Source of the DNA: Candidatus Tumulicola scandinaviensis
Lineage (GTDB): Bacteria > Vulcanimicrobiota > Vulcanimicrobiia > Vulcanimicrobiales > Vulcanimicrobiaceae
Reading direction: 5' to 3'
Length of the DNA stretch: 64,000 bases
NCBI GenBank assembly: GCA_003140835.1
Contig: PLLA01000121.1
Span: 178,735 to 242,734 of the forward strand
Numbering within the stretch: the stretch's first letter is position 1; every line of letters starts with the position of its first letter. The position numbers and the translations under genes were made by a program. This document shows, one piece after another, positions 36,912-46,745 of the stretch. Below the pieces are notes generated by a model, which saw only the letters and a program-made list of their open reading frames with translations, was not told the DNA's origin and did not search any database.

Positions 36912-37412
36912 TCAAAAGTTCCCCGACTTCAGATCGCGCAGGAACTGGTGGCCGGCCTCATAGACTCCGACGATCTCGGTGACGACGCCGACGGCCGGGC
37001 GCGTATCGAAGTAGCCCACCCGCGCGATCGGCAGCCGAAAGCTCTGGATCTCGGGATAGCCGCTGGACTCCATATGCGCGGCGGCGGCGTCGTACGCCGA
37101 ATCCTCAAGAAAGTACGCCACGTGCTGAACGGCGTCGCCGTGCCGATCTAAAGACTCCTGGTACATGCTCTCGCCGGAGACCGGCTGGATCAACTCGATC
37201 TGCGTGTCGCCCGCATAGGCGAGATACAGGTGGCAGACCCAGTTCCCAGGCTTTCCCAGGTAGGTGCCCTCTGTGTCCTTCGCCGCCAGGTTTTCCATGT
37301 GCATGAAGCGGTCGATGCCCATGGTTTCGACGAAAAACTTCTCGGCCGCCGCGATGTCTTTGACGACCCAAGCTACTTGGCAGAATCCTGGAGCGATAAC
37401 CGGTTTTGTCAC
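36912..37412 (-). CDS. VOC-superfamily glyoxalase-like protein
   Basis: A 166-residue protein of the vicinal oxygen chelate fold. Two beta-alpha-beta modules are visible: an N-terminal GFCQVAWVVKDIAAAEKFF, with a QIELIQPV strand, and a second HVAYFLEDSAYDAAAAHM. Likely metal-binding positions are near Gln/His of the first strand and Glu of the later TEIVGVYE. It could be a lactoylglutathione-lyase-like or dioxygenase-like enzyme. It is the last chromosomal gene before the first att copy. Confidence 0.85.
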   Translation of the reverse strand: MTKPVIAPGFCQVAWVVKDIAAAEKFFVETMGIDRFMHMENLAAKDTEGTYLGKPGNWVCHLYLAYAGDTQIELIQPVSGESMYQESLDRHGDAVQHVAYFLEDSAYDAAAAHMESSGYPEIQSFRLPIARVGYFDTRPAVGVVTEIVGVYEAGHQFLRDLKSGNF

Positions 37413-37545
37413 GTCCGAACTCCCGTCGTTTTAACGCGCAGCTCGGCTGGCTGCCTCGCTTCCATTCGCGCTATCGGCCTCGCACTCTTATAACCAACCT
37501 ACTCGTCGCAAGACAGGCGACTGCAGCGCGCCTATGGCCGGTTGT

Positions 37546-37594
37546 TCCGAGTCGAATACCGATTCTGGCGGGAGCGTGTAGGAATCGAATCTCT
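37546..37594. repeat. left att site (tRNA-Sec 3'-end copy 1)
   Basis: A 49-base sequence identical to 48117-48165. Its central 30 bases (37560-37589) are identical to the 3' end of the tRNA-Sec gene (58116-58145), covering CCA, the acceptor strand and part of the T arm. It marks the left boundary of the tandem insertion. Beyond the core it diverges from the tRNA (TCTCT instead of CCTAC), as expected for an attL formed by recombination in the core. Confidence 0.88.
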
Positions 37595-38179
37595 AAGACG
37601 TGGTGTCACCTCGTCGAGACTCGATGCGCCTCACCTCAGTTCGTGCGTGAATGCCCCTCGCGACATTGCGACTCATTGTGACTCGGGGCAGCTCGTAGCG
37701 GTTGATTTGTCCGAGTTAGTCCGAATCAGTCCGAGTACGATTCGGGTTCGCCCAGGTGCGTCGGTGTCCGGAGCCACGTGCACAACCCATCGAGATTCGC
37801 CAACGGGAATCGAATCGGTCGCATAGGGGCCGCATAGAGTCGTTGCGGGTCGTTAGGAGCAACGTTTCGTGCGGGTATGAGGCCGCATTGGGGCGTCTCA
37901 GGTCGGGTTGGGACGCTGCCGATGGCCACCGTTTGGCCACCGAAGAGGCCCCGAACGTTTTTGATGTGGACTCGGGCGCAAACCGAAAGCGGTCTACCGT
38001 CAACTCTTAAAGCAGGCAACTAATGGTAACAAGCGACACCTCGCTTGCTAGTGCAGCCGCGCCGTGCTAAAATCCGAACAGCCAACCAGGTGCCAGTCAG
38101 GTTCGTGGGAAGGCAATCGTGTTTTTTCCACGCTGGACCCTTTATGGGCTCGGTGTCGTTGTGCTTAAACGGAGAAACT

Positions 38180-39547
38180 ATGCACTCACGAATAGGCGCA
38201 GCGATTGTCGCCTTTACCGTTATTATTTTTGCCGGGTGTTCCGGTACGTCACAATCGAATCTCACGCCGGCTCCGGGCGGCGGCGCTGGCATGCCACCAT
38301 CTGCCGTATCGTGGGCATCCGCAAACAAGCCATCGCTGACGCAAGAGAGCGTCATCTATACCTTCCAAGGCGGTAGCGACGGCGGGAATCCGTTTGCAGG
38401 CTTGCTCGCGCGGTCCCGCGAGCTCTACGGTACGACGTTCAGCGGCGGCACGGGGCCGAGCGGCGGCAACGGCACGGTGTTCAAGCTGTCGCCGTCGGGC
38501 ACCAAGAGCATCCTCTACACCTTCCAAGGCGGCACTGACGCTGCAAATCCCCAGGCGGGCTTAATCCGCAAGAACGGCGTGCTGTACGGCGACACCGACT
38601 ACGGCGGAGGCGCGACTCAATGCACCGGCGGCTGCGGGGCAGTGTTCGCGTTGACTCCTTCAGGCAGTGCTTATACCGAGCGTGTCATCTACGCGTTTCA
38701 GGGCGGCAGCGACGGCGCATCTCCGGTGGGAGGTCTTCTCAGCGACGCAAGCGGCGCGCTCTACGGCACGACAGTTGACGGCGGTGGGGCTACAGCATGC
38801 ACCGGCCTCACACCTGGCTGTGGGACGGTGTTCAAGTTGACTCCTTCGGGCTCCAACTACACGGAAACCGTCCTCCACAGTTTTCAAGGCGGAAGCGACG
38901 GCGCAGGTCCGCGTGGAACCTTGATAGCCGACAACACGGGCGCGCTCTACGGCACGACATATTATGGCGGTAGCGGGACTTGCTCGGATCCTTCCGGGTT
39001 TACTGGTTGCGGGACGGCGTTCAAACTGACGCCCTCGGGCTCCGGCTACATAGAGAGCGTCATCTACAACTTCCAAGGCGGAACGAATGACGGCGCGAAT
39101 CCGCGGTCCGCTCTACTGCGCAAAAACGGCGCGCTCTACGGCGCGACCACACACGGCGGAGCACATGGCGCGGGCACCGTGTTCGAGCTTACAGGTTCGA
39201 GCTATACCGAACGCGTGCTCTACTCTTTCCTAGGTGGCCGGGACGGCCGGTCTCCATCGGACGAGGACGGCCTCCGTGCCGACAGTAATGGCGCTCTCTA
39301 CGGCACGACCACCTTTGGCGGTGTGGCTGTCTGCGTCGCCGGCTGTGGAACGGTGTTCAAGTTGACTCCTTCGGGCTCCAACTACACCGAAACCGTCCTT
39401 CACCGTTTTCAAGGCCCGGGTGACGGCAAAAACCCACGCGGAAGCGTTACCGCCGGTGTGGCTGGCGCGCTGTATGGTACGACCAGTGGCGGCGCTAACC
39501 ACGCATGCAGCGGCGGCTGTGGGACTGTTTTTAAAGTGGCGCCTTGA
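38180..39547 (+). CDS. GloVer-type repeat lipoprotein (7 repeats)
   Basis: A 455-residue lipoprotein with lipobox IFAGC-S. It contains seven repeats of about 55 residues, each with the pattern (Y/H)xFQGGxDG, LYGTTxxGG and GTVFKLTPSG; this is the choice-of-anchor tandem repeat named GloVer after its motif. The repeats probably form a beta-propeller. The ATG at 38180 follows CGGAGAAA. Function unknown; surface location inferred from the lipobox. It is the first gene of element 1. Confidence 0.88.
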   Translation: MHSRIGAAIVAFTVIIFAGCSGTSQSNLTPAPGGGAGMPPSAVSWASANKPSLTQESVIYTFQGGSDGGNPFAGLLARSRELYGTTFSGGTGPSGGNGTVFKLSPSGTKSILYTFQGGTDAANPQAGLIRKNGVLYGDTDYGGGATQCTGGCGAVFALTPSGSAYTERVIYAFQGGSDGASPVGGLLSDASGALYGTTVDGGGATACTGLTPGCGTVFKLTPSGSNYTETVLHSFQGGSDGAGPRGTLIADNTGALYGTTYYGGSGTCSDPSGFTGCGTAFKLTPSGSGYIESVIYNFQGGTNDGANPRSALLRKNGALYGATTHGGAHGAGTVFELTGSSYTERVLYSFLGGRDGRSPSDEDGLRADSNGALYGTTTFGGVAVCVAGCGTVFKLTPSGSNYTETVLHRFQGPGDGKNPRGSVTAGVAGALYGTTSGGANHACSGGCGTVFKVAP

Positions 39548-39938
39548 TGGTCGGCGAGCGTCGTGGTGTGTCCACCATGATGACGGCCTAATCGCATTAG
39601 TGTCGGAAGAGAGTGGTACGAGCCATTGAGCAAGTGCCTCTCTCTTCGCGCACCGTTTTGACGGATTGCCGTAAACGCCGTAAGTCCAGCGCGCGTAGTT
39701 CACGTGCGCTCTGTCAGGATGCGTCAAACGAGCAAACGGTTATCTTAGGGTTGCCATTGAAAGCGGCGGTCTTGAAATGCCACAATCGACGGTCACTCGC
39801 ACTCATGGGTGGTCATCGCTGGCAGCGGCGTGAGGGCCAGCGGTCATGGAAAGACACCGATGGTGCTGTATGGTCACTGCTGACTGCAACCAAACTGCAA
39901 CCAAAACGCAATGGTACAGGCAGCGATAGTGCAAATGA
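39548..39938. other. region without a recognisable gene
   Basis: About 390 bases between the GloVer gene and a convergent membrane-protein gene. The only open frames are short and lack ribosome binding sites. A short direct repeat, CTGCAACCAAA-CTGCAACCAAAA (about 39887-39908), is the only visible structure. Confidence 0.5.
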
Positions 39939-40304
39939 TTACCATGTCGGTTGAGTTGAGGCTCGCATCGCAGAAACTCCGGGGCCTATGCCATGAACAA
40001 CGCCGGTAAGGGCGGTGAGCAGAGTAGGAAAGGGCGAGAAGGCGAGCCCAATCCACAAGCCGGGCATGAACCGACGCTCGCTGTTCCTCGTGCGAAGGTT
40101 TGCCACAGTGAGTGAAATCAGGCCGATGGCGGCATATAGCGCAAAGCAAAGAAGATAGACCGGGCGTCCGCTCGTCGTATTCCAACTCTGGTTTGCTGTA
40201 ATCGGATTCAGGACAAGTGGGAAGACCACGAGCACAATGAAAGCGCATCCGGACGCTACTCCGAGCAGCAGGTCCGCTAAGAACAAGACGGTTTGGCGAT
40301 TCAC
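39939..40304 (-). CDS. small integral membrane protein
   Basis: A 121-residue protein with three to four hydrophobic segments (about 8-32, 48-68, 80-104). No family is recognised. The third-position base use resembles the AT-richer genes around it. It may belong to the element's cargo. Confidence 0.55.
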   Translation of the reverse strand: MNRQTVLFLADLLLGVASGCAFIVLVVFPLVLNPITANQSWNTTSGRPVYLLCFALYAAIGLISLTVANLRTRNSERRFMPGLWIGLAFSPFPTLLTALTGVVHGIGPGVSAMRASTQPTW

Positions 40305-40406
40305 GATACGAGCGCGGCGCCTAACTCCGAGCCAGCGCCTGGCCTAGCTCGGCCCTCAACGCCACGAGATATTCGCGGAGGGTAACCTGTTCGCATCTCC
40401 GACAGT

Positions 40407-41435
40407 TTAGTATTCAATAGCGAGCGCCACTGGGTGGGTTATCCCATCCGAAATCGTTTGTAGAGGCGATGTGCTTTCTGGGGCATACGCCGTGACCGTG
40501 CTGTTATTGTAGTTAGCAACGTATAGATTACCCGATTTGTCGAAGCCTAGAGACTCTGGACCGTTTATGCCATCGGCAATAGTTCGCAGTGGAGTGTTGC
40601 TGCCGGGCGCGTAGACCTGTACGGTGCCGGGAAACGTATCCTCGCCGCTTGCTACGTACAAGTTTCCGGTACCGTCGAGAGCCAATCGCAAGGGGTTACA
40701 TGAATCTTTTGGAGGCACAATCGTATAGAGAGCCGACACGCTTCCTGCGGCATACACCGTTACGTCTCCACAGTTATTGGTACCGCCTGCGCCGTTAGCG
40801 ACGTAGAGATTCCCGACGCTGTCAATGACAAGCGAGTCGGGATGGAGTATGCCATCGGAAATCGTGAGCGAGGGCGTTTTACTGCCGGGAGGATAGACAT
40901 TTACTGTCGTTAGCGTGCCAACATAGAGGTTGTTCGATGCATCGGTGGCTATCGTGTAGCCACGGACTTTTATTGTATGCATAATGCGCGACTTACCGTT
41001 TACATACATGTTTATATGCGTCGCATCGAGCACGTAAAGATTCCCAGTCGAATCGAACGTAAGCTGAAAAGGACTATGCAAGTTGCGAGAAATCGTTTGC
41101 ACGAGCGTGCGACCCTCGTCACCGTATTCGGTTACGTTCCTGTAGTTAGCTACGTAGAGATGACCGGAGCCGTCGATTGCCAGCGAAAAGGGATAGGATA
41201 TGCCGTCTGTAATCGACCGCAAGAGCTTCTTGGGACGGTCTCCGTAGACGGTTACGGATTGCGTCGGTGCAGTTTCGCTATTTGCAACATAGAGAACATC
41301 TTTAGTTTGAGCGGCGGCGAGACGCGTTGCGCCAGGGGCTCTCGGCGTTATTTGTGACGGACCACTTGGCGCGTTGCATCCTGTGAATAGCGAGAACACA
41401 ACGGTTGCCATCGCCAGGGCGCGTAACTGCGTCAC
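40407..41435 (-). CDS. NHL-repeat surface lipoprotein
   Basis: A 342-residue lipoprotein with lipobox SLFTGC-N. It has about seven NHL-like units with the signature DGSGHLYVAN / DSTGNLYVLD / DKSGNLYVAN, each followed by a YxxGS...L.TI element, predicting a beta-propeller. The GTG at 41435 is chosen because GGAGG lies eight bases upstream of it; a GTG at 41447 is also in frame. Function unknown. It is divergent from the next GloVer gene. Confidence 0.85.
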   Translation of the reverse strand: MTQLRALAMATVVFSLFTGCNAPSGPSQITPRAPGATRLAAAQTKDVLYVANSETAPTQSVTVYGDRPKKLLRSITDGISYPFSLAIDGSGHLYVANYRNVTEYGDEGRTLVQTISRNLHSPFQLTFDSTGNLYVLDATHINMYVNGKSRIMHTIKVRGYTIATDASNNLYVGTLTTVNVYPPGSKTPSLTISDGILHPDSLVIDSVGNLYVANGAGGTNNCGDVTVYAAGSVSALYTIVPPKDSCNPLRLALDGTGNLYVASGEDTFPGTVQVYAPGSNTPLRTIADGINGPESLGFDKSGNLYVANYNNSTVTAYAPESTSPLQTISDGITHPVALAIEY

Positions 41436-41673
41436 GGAAACCTCCACTATTTAATACTTTGCCGTGCCCGGAGTAGACTCGGCAGGCTAGATGGGAGTAG
41501 AGCCGTCAGGGTGGCACAGGAGTCTTGCGCTTTGAGCGCCCTTCTCCCTTCGGTTCCGAAGACGTAAGGACCGCCCCGCCAAGACTTACACCTCCGTAGC
41601 TTAGGCTTTGGGACAGGCGCGTAAGCCATCTCGTTGAACCAAAGTAGAGCGTTTGTTGCTTTGAGGAGTACGC
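41436..41673. other. intergenic region with hairpins between divergent lipoprotein genes
   Basis: The 238 bases between two divergent lipoprotein genes contain small palindromes, including CTTCGGTTCCGAAG and GCGCTTTGAGCGC. They could be a structured leader of the minus-strand gene. No known riboswitch consensus could be matched by eye. Confidence 0.3.
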
Positions 41674-42867
41674 ATGCTAAAATCTTGCAGTCTTTTCATT
41701 CTTATCGCCCTTGCGGCTTGTTCAAACGGCGTAAGTTCGCTGCCGACGGCTCTCAATGAAACCGCGTCGGCGGCCCACTTTGCACAACCGTCCGGCTATT
41801 CGCAACTCTATAGCTTCAAAGGAATGCCGGACGGTGCGCAGCCCTTGAAGCGACTACTGAACGTTAACGGCGTGCTTTACGGCACGGCGGACTGGGGCGG
41901 ACAACCCAACAGACAATCTGGCGGCGAAGAGACTGGAACGATTTTCAAATGGAGTCAGTCAGGCGGCGAAAGCACAGTGCACGTCTTTCAAGACTTTCCT
42001 GACGGTCGGAATCCGGTCGCGGGTCTCATTAATGTGAAAGGCGAGCTTTATGGGACAACCATTTACGGCGGCGGTCCTAAGCACCGAGGAACGGTGTTCA
42101 AGGTCAGTCCGACTGGAGTTGAGAGCGTTCTCTACCGCTTCAATGGTCCACGCGATGGGTTTGAACCCTACTCTGGGCTCATATATGTCAACGGCCTACT
42201 TTACGGAACCACCGTTTTCGGCGGTCTGACAGGCTGCCCGCAAGGTTGCGGAACGGTGTACTCTGTTTCGCTTTCGGGCGTTCACAAAGTCCTTTACCGC
42301 TTTAGGAGTGGAATCGACGGCGCTCAACCGGAGGGCGGTCTTATCTACAGGAATGGCTTGTTTTACGGCGCTGCTGGTGGCGGAGATTACCACAGCGACG
42401 GCGTTGTGTTCAAAATGACACCGACTGGGGTTGAACATGTCATCTACCGCTTCAAGGGCGAACCCGATGGTTCGCAGCCCTTCGCTGGGCTGACCGATGT
42501 AAACGGAGAGTTTTATGGGACAACCGGCTTCGGCGGTGCGAAGCTAGGTGGCGCAGTTTACAAGATAGACGGTTCAGGTCACGAGAGTGTCGTTTACAAT
42601 CTCCCGCGAAACAGCGTTCCTCAAGGTGGTCTTTTGTACGACAATGGCGCGCTCTATGGCACGACCACTAACGGTGGAACTGCTAATCATGGAACGGTAT
42701 TCAAAGTGACCCTGGACGGCAAAGGGACTATAATCTACAGTTTTCATGGTCCAACTGACGGCAGAAACCCGACAGGGGGTCTTATAAACGTAAACGGTAC
42801 ACTGTACGGAACGACGAGTCGAGGCGGCGCTACCAACAACGGTACGCTGTTTCGAGTATCGCCTTGA
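41674..42867 (+). CDS. GloVer-type repeat lipoprotein
   Basis: A 397-residue lipoprotein with lipobox ALAAC-S and about seven GloVer repeats (YSFKGMPDGAQP, LYGTTxxGG, GTVFKVSPTG). It is a divergent paralogue of the protein at 38180, with Lys-rich rather than Gln-rich repeat starts. The ATG follows GAGGAG. It is followed 23 bases later by a TonB-C-domain protein, so the two may share a transcript. Confidence 0.88.
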   Translation: MLKSCSLFILIALAACSNGVSSLPTALNETASAAHFAQPSGYSQLYSFKGMPDGAQPLKRLLNVNGVLYGTADWGGQPNRQSGGEETGTIFKWSQSGGESTVHVFQDFPDGRNPVAGLINVKGELYGTTIYGGGPKHRGTVFKVSPTGVESVLYRFNGPRDGFEPYSGLIYVNGLLYGTTVFGGLTGCPQGCGTVYSVSLSGVHKVLYRFRSGIDGAQPEGGLIYRNGLFYGAAGGGDYHSDGVVFKMTPTGVEHVIYRFKGEPDGSQPFAGLTDVNGEFYGTTGFGGAKLGGAVYKIDGSGHESVVYNLPRNSVPQGGLLYDNGALYGTTTNGGTANHGTVFKVTLDGKGTIIYSFHGPTDGRNPTGGLINVNGTLYGTTSRGGATNNGTLFRVSP

Positions 42868-42890
42868 CCGCTTAAGGTTAGACGCGACCG

Positions 42891-43748
42891 ATGCTGATAG
42901 CGCGCCAAACCGTTCTTTCGGCTTTTCTACTGTGTTTGGTAATCGTCGCGAGCAGGGAGAGTGCGCGAGCCGTATCGGAAGCCTGTCCCGCGACCCTCTA
43001 CGCCCCGCACACCGTGCAGAGCGGAAGCGCAGCGAGCGCGAAATATGATTACTCGTTATCGGCCTTTTCAGAGCGGTCGATTGACGCTGTAATGGTCGCC
43101 GATACTAATAAAGGGTGGTTCGCTTGGTCCGTTAGCGACGTGCCACTGATGCGGTCAGTATATCTCATAAAGGAACGGGGATTCCAATATAGGTACCGTC
43201 GCGCAGAGTCAGGGGACCTTTCCGTGCTCTTTCCAGCCGACGTGGTAATAACACATGCCTGGGTCGCTCGGGCCAAAACGACCGGGGAGACCATTCTTGG
43301 TTGGGATGCAAGAGGGATGGTCGACTGCGAAGTGCCGGACCTCACGAACCAAGGCGCGATACCGATTTCAGAAATAGTTAGCGAGACAAAACCGGTTCCG
43401 TCGAAAGTACCACAGCCTGAGCCGATAGCCTATTCGATTGCTCCTCCGTTTCCGGCGACGAACTGCAAAACACCCTTTGCACTGGCAACAGTGCCTGGGG
43501 TAGTTCAACCGAAGTTCCCGGATTCGCTGGTTGGTATAGTTGTTCAACCTGCAGTAGTCGTTGTTGTGGTTGCGATTGATGCAAGTGGGAACCTTGTTGA
43601 CAGTTGGATTCTGGCCGGTTCCGGCTATCCGGCGATGGACGCAGAAGCTACTAATGCAGTGAAACTTTCAAGATACGAGCCTTCAACCGCGTACTGCCAT
43701 CATATACCCGGAACCTATACAATCATCGAAGAATACACTCCGAGCTAA
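42891..43748 (+). CDS. secreted protein with TonB-like C-terminal domain
   Basis: A 285-residue protein with a signal peptide (FLLCLVIVASRESARA). The C-terminal ~95 residues match the TonB C-terminal fold: PNFP-type KFPDSL, then VVVVAIDASGNLVDSWIL, SGYPAMDAEATNAVKLSRY and a final strand. The N-terminal half is an unknown beta-rich domain (AWVARAKTTGETILGWDARG) shared with the protein at 44337. Unlike true TonB it has no Pro-rich periplasm-spanning arm, so it probably uses the fold for another purpose. Confidence 0.75.
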   Translation: MLIARQTVLSAFLLCLVIVASRESARAVSEACPATLYAPHTVQSGSAASAKYDYSLSAFSERSIDAVMVADTNKGWFAWSVSDVPLMRSVYLIKERGFQYRYRRAESGDLSVLFPADVVITHAWVARAKTTGETILGWDARGMVDCEVPDLTNQGAIPISEIVSETKPVPSKVPQPEPIAYSIAPPFPATNCKTPFALATVPGVVQPKFPDSLVGIVVQPAVVVVVVAIDASGNLVDSWILAGSGYPAMDAEATNAVKLSRYEPSTAYCHHIPGTYTIIEEYTPS

Positions 43749-44336
43749 TCGCGGCCGCAGGTACCCGGACGGACGAACGAGCGGTTTCCTCGTATTGTAT
43801 ACGCCGGGACAACTAGAGTGGCAAACATCGCGTTCGACTCGGATGGGTAAACACGACGGCTAACACGACGCCAGCGATAAGTAGCGTACGGAAGACGCGC
43901 GTTGCGACTTGCTGACTCAGTCGCATGAATCCAGCAACCACGAAGAGCGCCGTCTCCTCGGCAGAAGAAGTCTCCAGAACAGAATGGGAAGGACAAGCAG
44001 TCGTTATTGCGAGGCCGTCGCCACCACATCCGCGCTGGAAGAAGGAAACCGCGACGAGTTCGATGATGCAGAAGCCGTAAAATGGTCCAGACTAGACCGC
44101 TGCCAATGGAGAAGCGCTTCACAAGGTCACGCCTCGATAGTCTCCGGTTTCCGAATAGCGTCGTCCCACTGCCGAAGATTGGGGGTTATTGTCCAGCCCA
44201 GCCTTTTTGAGAGTCAGTCCGAGCCAAGGTGTGTGGGCGCCAGGGCCCGCTGCAACGGGGCTTCTGAAGGTGAAGTCAGCCTCAGCCAAGGGAACGTCGC
44301 GACGTAAGGCAGCCTGTTAGAAAGGCGGTTATAAAA
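43749..44336. other. region without a convincing gene
   Basis: About 590 bases between two paralogous TonB-C-domain genes. The open frames on both strands are Arg-rich, short, and lack ribosome binding sites. It may hold the eroded remains of a third paralogue, but no residue match was strong enough to state this. Confidence 0.4.
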
Positions 44337-45215
44337 GTGCGACGCTCAGTCGCGGCGATGTCTAACAAATGCCTCTTGCTGCTCTTAACATTAGCGGCGC
44401 TGCTGGCCGCATTGGTCGCGACAAACGGCAAAGGCATTGCTGCCACCGAGTTTTGCCCGGCGGAGGTTGACCTTGTCTCACCTGTGGGTGAACGGATGGG
44501 CAACCTCGCGCTGACCTACGTTTACGAACTCAGAGCATTAACTGCGCGGTCAGTCAGTGCCGCCATTATCGCTGACACTGACAAAGGGTGGTTCACGTGG
44601 AGTGTTTCAGGCGTGGAACTGAAACCGATAGCGCGAGTTCAAGGTGACGGGCTAGACGACTGGTCGTTTCTACCTACAGCCTCGTCCCCTCTCGGCGTCA
44701 CGTTTCCTCAGGCAGTAACCCTCCGCCGTGCTTGGGCATTTGCGGCGTCAACGACCGGTGACGAGACGATGGGTTGGGACAAACGACGCACAGTATCGTG
44801 CGAAGTTTCGCCGTTTGAATCGGCAAGCGTAACGCTCTCCACTCCTGGGCCGGTCGTTACTCCCTCGCCGCTGCCGTCCCCGAAAGCGCCGATGGCCATC
44901 GCTTTAGCGGATTCTCCTCCGTTTTCGATAGAGAAATGCAAAACGCCGTTTAAACAGGCAGACCCCACAGAAATCATCTGGCCAAACAGGAGTCGAGATT
45001 TTCCAGATATTGGCGACCAACAGATTGTCTGGGCTGTCGTACTTGTCGCGCTCGACAGCAACGGGCATCTGCTTGATTCGTGGCTGTTGGAGTCAACCGG
45101 TTATGCGCCTGTGGACCTAGCGCTTCTGCGGTCTGCGCGGAGGGCTGATTACTCTGGCGCAATCTCGTACTGTCGGCACGTGCCTGGAGTCCAAACCATT
45201 ATTTTGAACGTTTGA
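44337..45215 (+). CDS. secreted protein with TonB-like C-terminal domain
   Basis: A 292-residue paralogue of the protein at 42891. It shares the DTDKGWFTWSVSGVEL segment (DTNKGWFAWSVSDVPL in the other), the RAWAFAASTTGDETMGWD strand, a linker of Pro and Ser, and the TonB-like end with VVLVALDSNGHLLDSWLLES. An N-terminal hydrophobic stretch (LLLLTLAALLAALVAT) acts as signal peptide or anchor. Start is GTG after AAAGGCGG. Confidence 0.75.
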   Translation: MRRSVAAMSNKCLLLLLTLAALLAALVATNGKGIAATEFCPAEVDLVSPVGERMGNLALTYVYELRALTARSVSAAIIADTDKGWFTWSVSGVELKPIARVQGDGLDDWSFLPTASSPLGVTFPQAVTLRRAWAFAASTTGDETMGWDKRRTVSCEVSPFESASVTLSTPGPVVTPSPLPSPKAPMAIALADSPPFSIEKCKTPFKQADPTEIIWPNRSRDFPDIGDQQIVWAVVLVALDSNGHLLDSWLLESTGYAPVDLALLRSARRADYSGAISYCRHVPGVQTIILNV

Positions 45216-45565
45216 AGACCCAACTGTCTCGCATAAGGTGACATCGAACTTCGGGCTGCGGACGGGTCGTCGCGACCACGCGGCGTGGGGAGCGCGGCAG
45301 GCGTCCTATCGACAGGGTACCGAAGACACGGTCATGTTTCGGATGCTGGGCGTCACTGCGTTTATCGCTCAGATTGACCCTCAACCGTCACCGACCGTGA
45401 CGTACTCTACGGCTCAATCGCGCTATTTTTGATTTCGGTTATCGTGGCAAAGTCGCACTGGACGAGCTTACGCGGAAGCACCGACACTGGGGCATCGTCT
45501 GCGTGAACCGCGTAGTAGACGTTTTGTCGGAAAATGAGCCGTTTGCAACGGATTCGACAAGGCAG
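45216..45565. other. short region without a supported gene
   Basis: 350 bases with no open frame of convincing composition. The upstream part of the next gene's frame is open to 45503 but its best start is at 45566. Confidence 0.4.
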
Positions 45566-46690
45566 ATGGAAATGCCGATGCCTGACAGGTGCGACAAAAC
45601 TTCGCGCCTGAAAGCCCTCTTCGCGACCGTGGCCTTCGCATTGATTCCTTTGTCACCGACGATAGTGTGGGCGGATGCCCTAGGCGCGGACGCTGTAAGG
45701 GTTGAAGTTCAAGTGTTTCCTTGCGAGCAGGGCCTTGCGGTTACTCCAACCATTGGGGTCAGCAATCTTGAGCGGCAGTTTGCGAGGGTAGCCGTGTCGC
45801 CAACTTGGAGTCGAATGAAATCGACGTGGGTCGCTCGCTTCAGCGTTCCCGCAGGATATTACGCCGTTTACGCTCGCTCGGATTATTGCACGGGTGCATC
45901 GGAGCAGTGGGTCGCGATTCCGGGAGAGCTTCGCCATATCGCAATAACGCTCAACAAGCCGCCGCATATAATCGGTCTCGATGAAAACATGTTTGCGGAT
46001 ACAGTATACGGCAGATTACCAACGCCCGTGTCTCGAGTTGAGGTGATGCGCGTGGATAGCATTGTCGGCGAACAAGGGCGACGAGTTGCGACACTAGACG
46101 GCTCCTCGTATCAGTTAGGGTATCTCAGAGAGGGACCCTACATTGTGCGCGTTACGTTTGGAAATGTCGTGGTTAGCCGCGAAGTCGTATTTCCACCCCA
46201 TGCCTACGGATTTGCAATCGAAGCCGACTTGACGCCGCATGATGCGCAGGTGTTGGTTCAACAACAAGAGTCGGGGAGTGGCTTTGTAGACGTTCCGAAC
46301 TACGGGCACACAAAGGCTTCCACGTTTCGCTACGGGCGCGCAGCGGTCAGCGGATGGAGCACGGACCCGTTGCTTTTTCCGAGTGACTACAACACAGGAA
46401 CGCAAAGGCTTTCAATCGCCGTGTTGCGTGGCCTGGAGTCTGCTCGAAACTTTCTTGCTACGGACGCCCGAATACCAAAGAGTTTCGATAGCCTCTTGGC
46501 TTGGTCGGTAGGGGTTGGCGGGGACCCTGAGGAGGTGCGGATAGACTTAGTGCCGGTCGATATGGCGGCGTGGTTACGCGACGGACCAAAGACACCTCAA
46601 GGTTGTCTCATATTTGCAAGCCAACACTCAATCCGCTTGGTTGTAAATCCTAGCAACGGCCACGTTGACGACGTTATGATTTGTCCATGA
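45566..46690 (+). CDS. secreted beta-rich hypothetical protein
   Basis: A 374-residue exported protein with a signal peptide ending near VWA-DA. The middle resembles carboxypeptidase-regulatory-like folds (VPAGYYAVYARSDYC, then EGPYIVRVTFGNVVVSREV). The last 150 residues are unfamiliar and end in RLVVNPSNGHVDDVMICP. The ATG at 45566 follows AAGG; a GTG at 45503 is in frame. It is followed by another TonB-C protein 55 bases later, suggesting an export-linked group. Confidence 0.65.
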   Translation: MEMPMPDRCDKTSRLKALFATVAFALIPLSPTIVWADALGADAVRVEVQVFPCEQGLAVTPTIGVSNLERQFARVAVSPTWSRMKSTWVARFSVPAGYYAVYARSDYCTGASEQWVAIPGELRHIAITLNKPPHIIGLDENMFADTVYGRLPTPVSRVEVMRVDSIVGEQGRRVATLDGSSYQLGYLREGPYIVRVTFGNVVVSREVVFPPHAYGFAIEADLTPHDAQVLVQQQESGSGFVDVPNYGHTKASTFRYGRAAVSGWSTDPLLFPSDYNTGTQRLSIAVLRGLESARNFLATDARIPKSFDSLLAWSVGVGGDPEEVRIDLVPVDMAAWLRDGPKTPQGCLIFASQHSIRLVVNPSNGHVDDVMICP

Positions 46691-46745
46691 AGTTCTGGAA
46701 CGAGTTTGGAAACGCAGGTAAGTTCATTTTGGGAATCGGTGCTCT

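Noticed and set aside
41436..41673. Cyclic-di-GMP riboswitch
   Set aside because: A short CAAAGCC segment resembles the GEMM motif, but the tetraloop and receptor consensus could not be matched.
43745..44122. 125-codon minus-strand frame after the TonB-C protein
   Set aside because: Arg/Trp-rich composition, no start signal, and overlaps the end of a well-supported gene.
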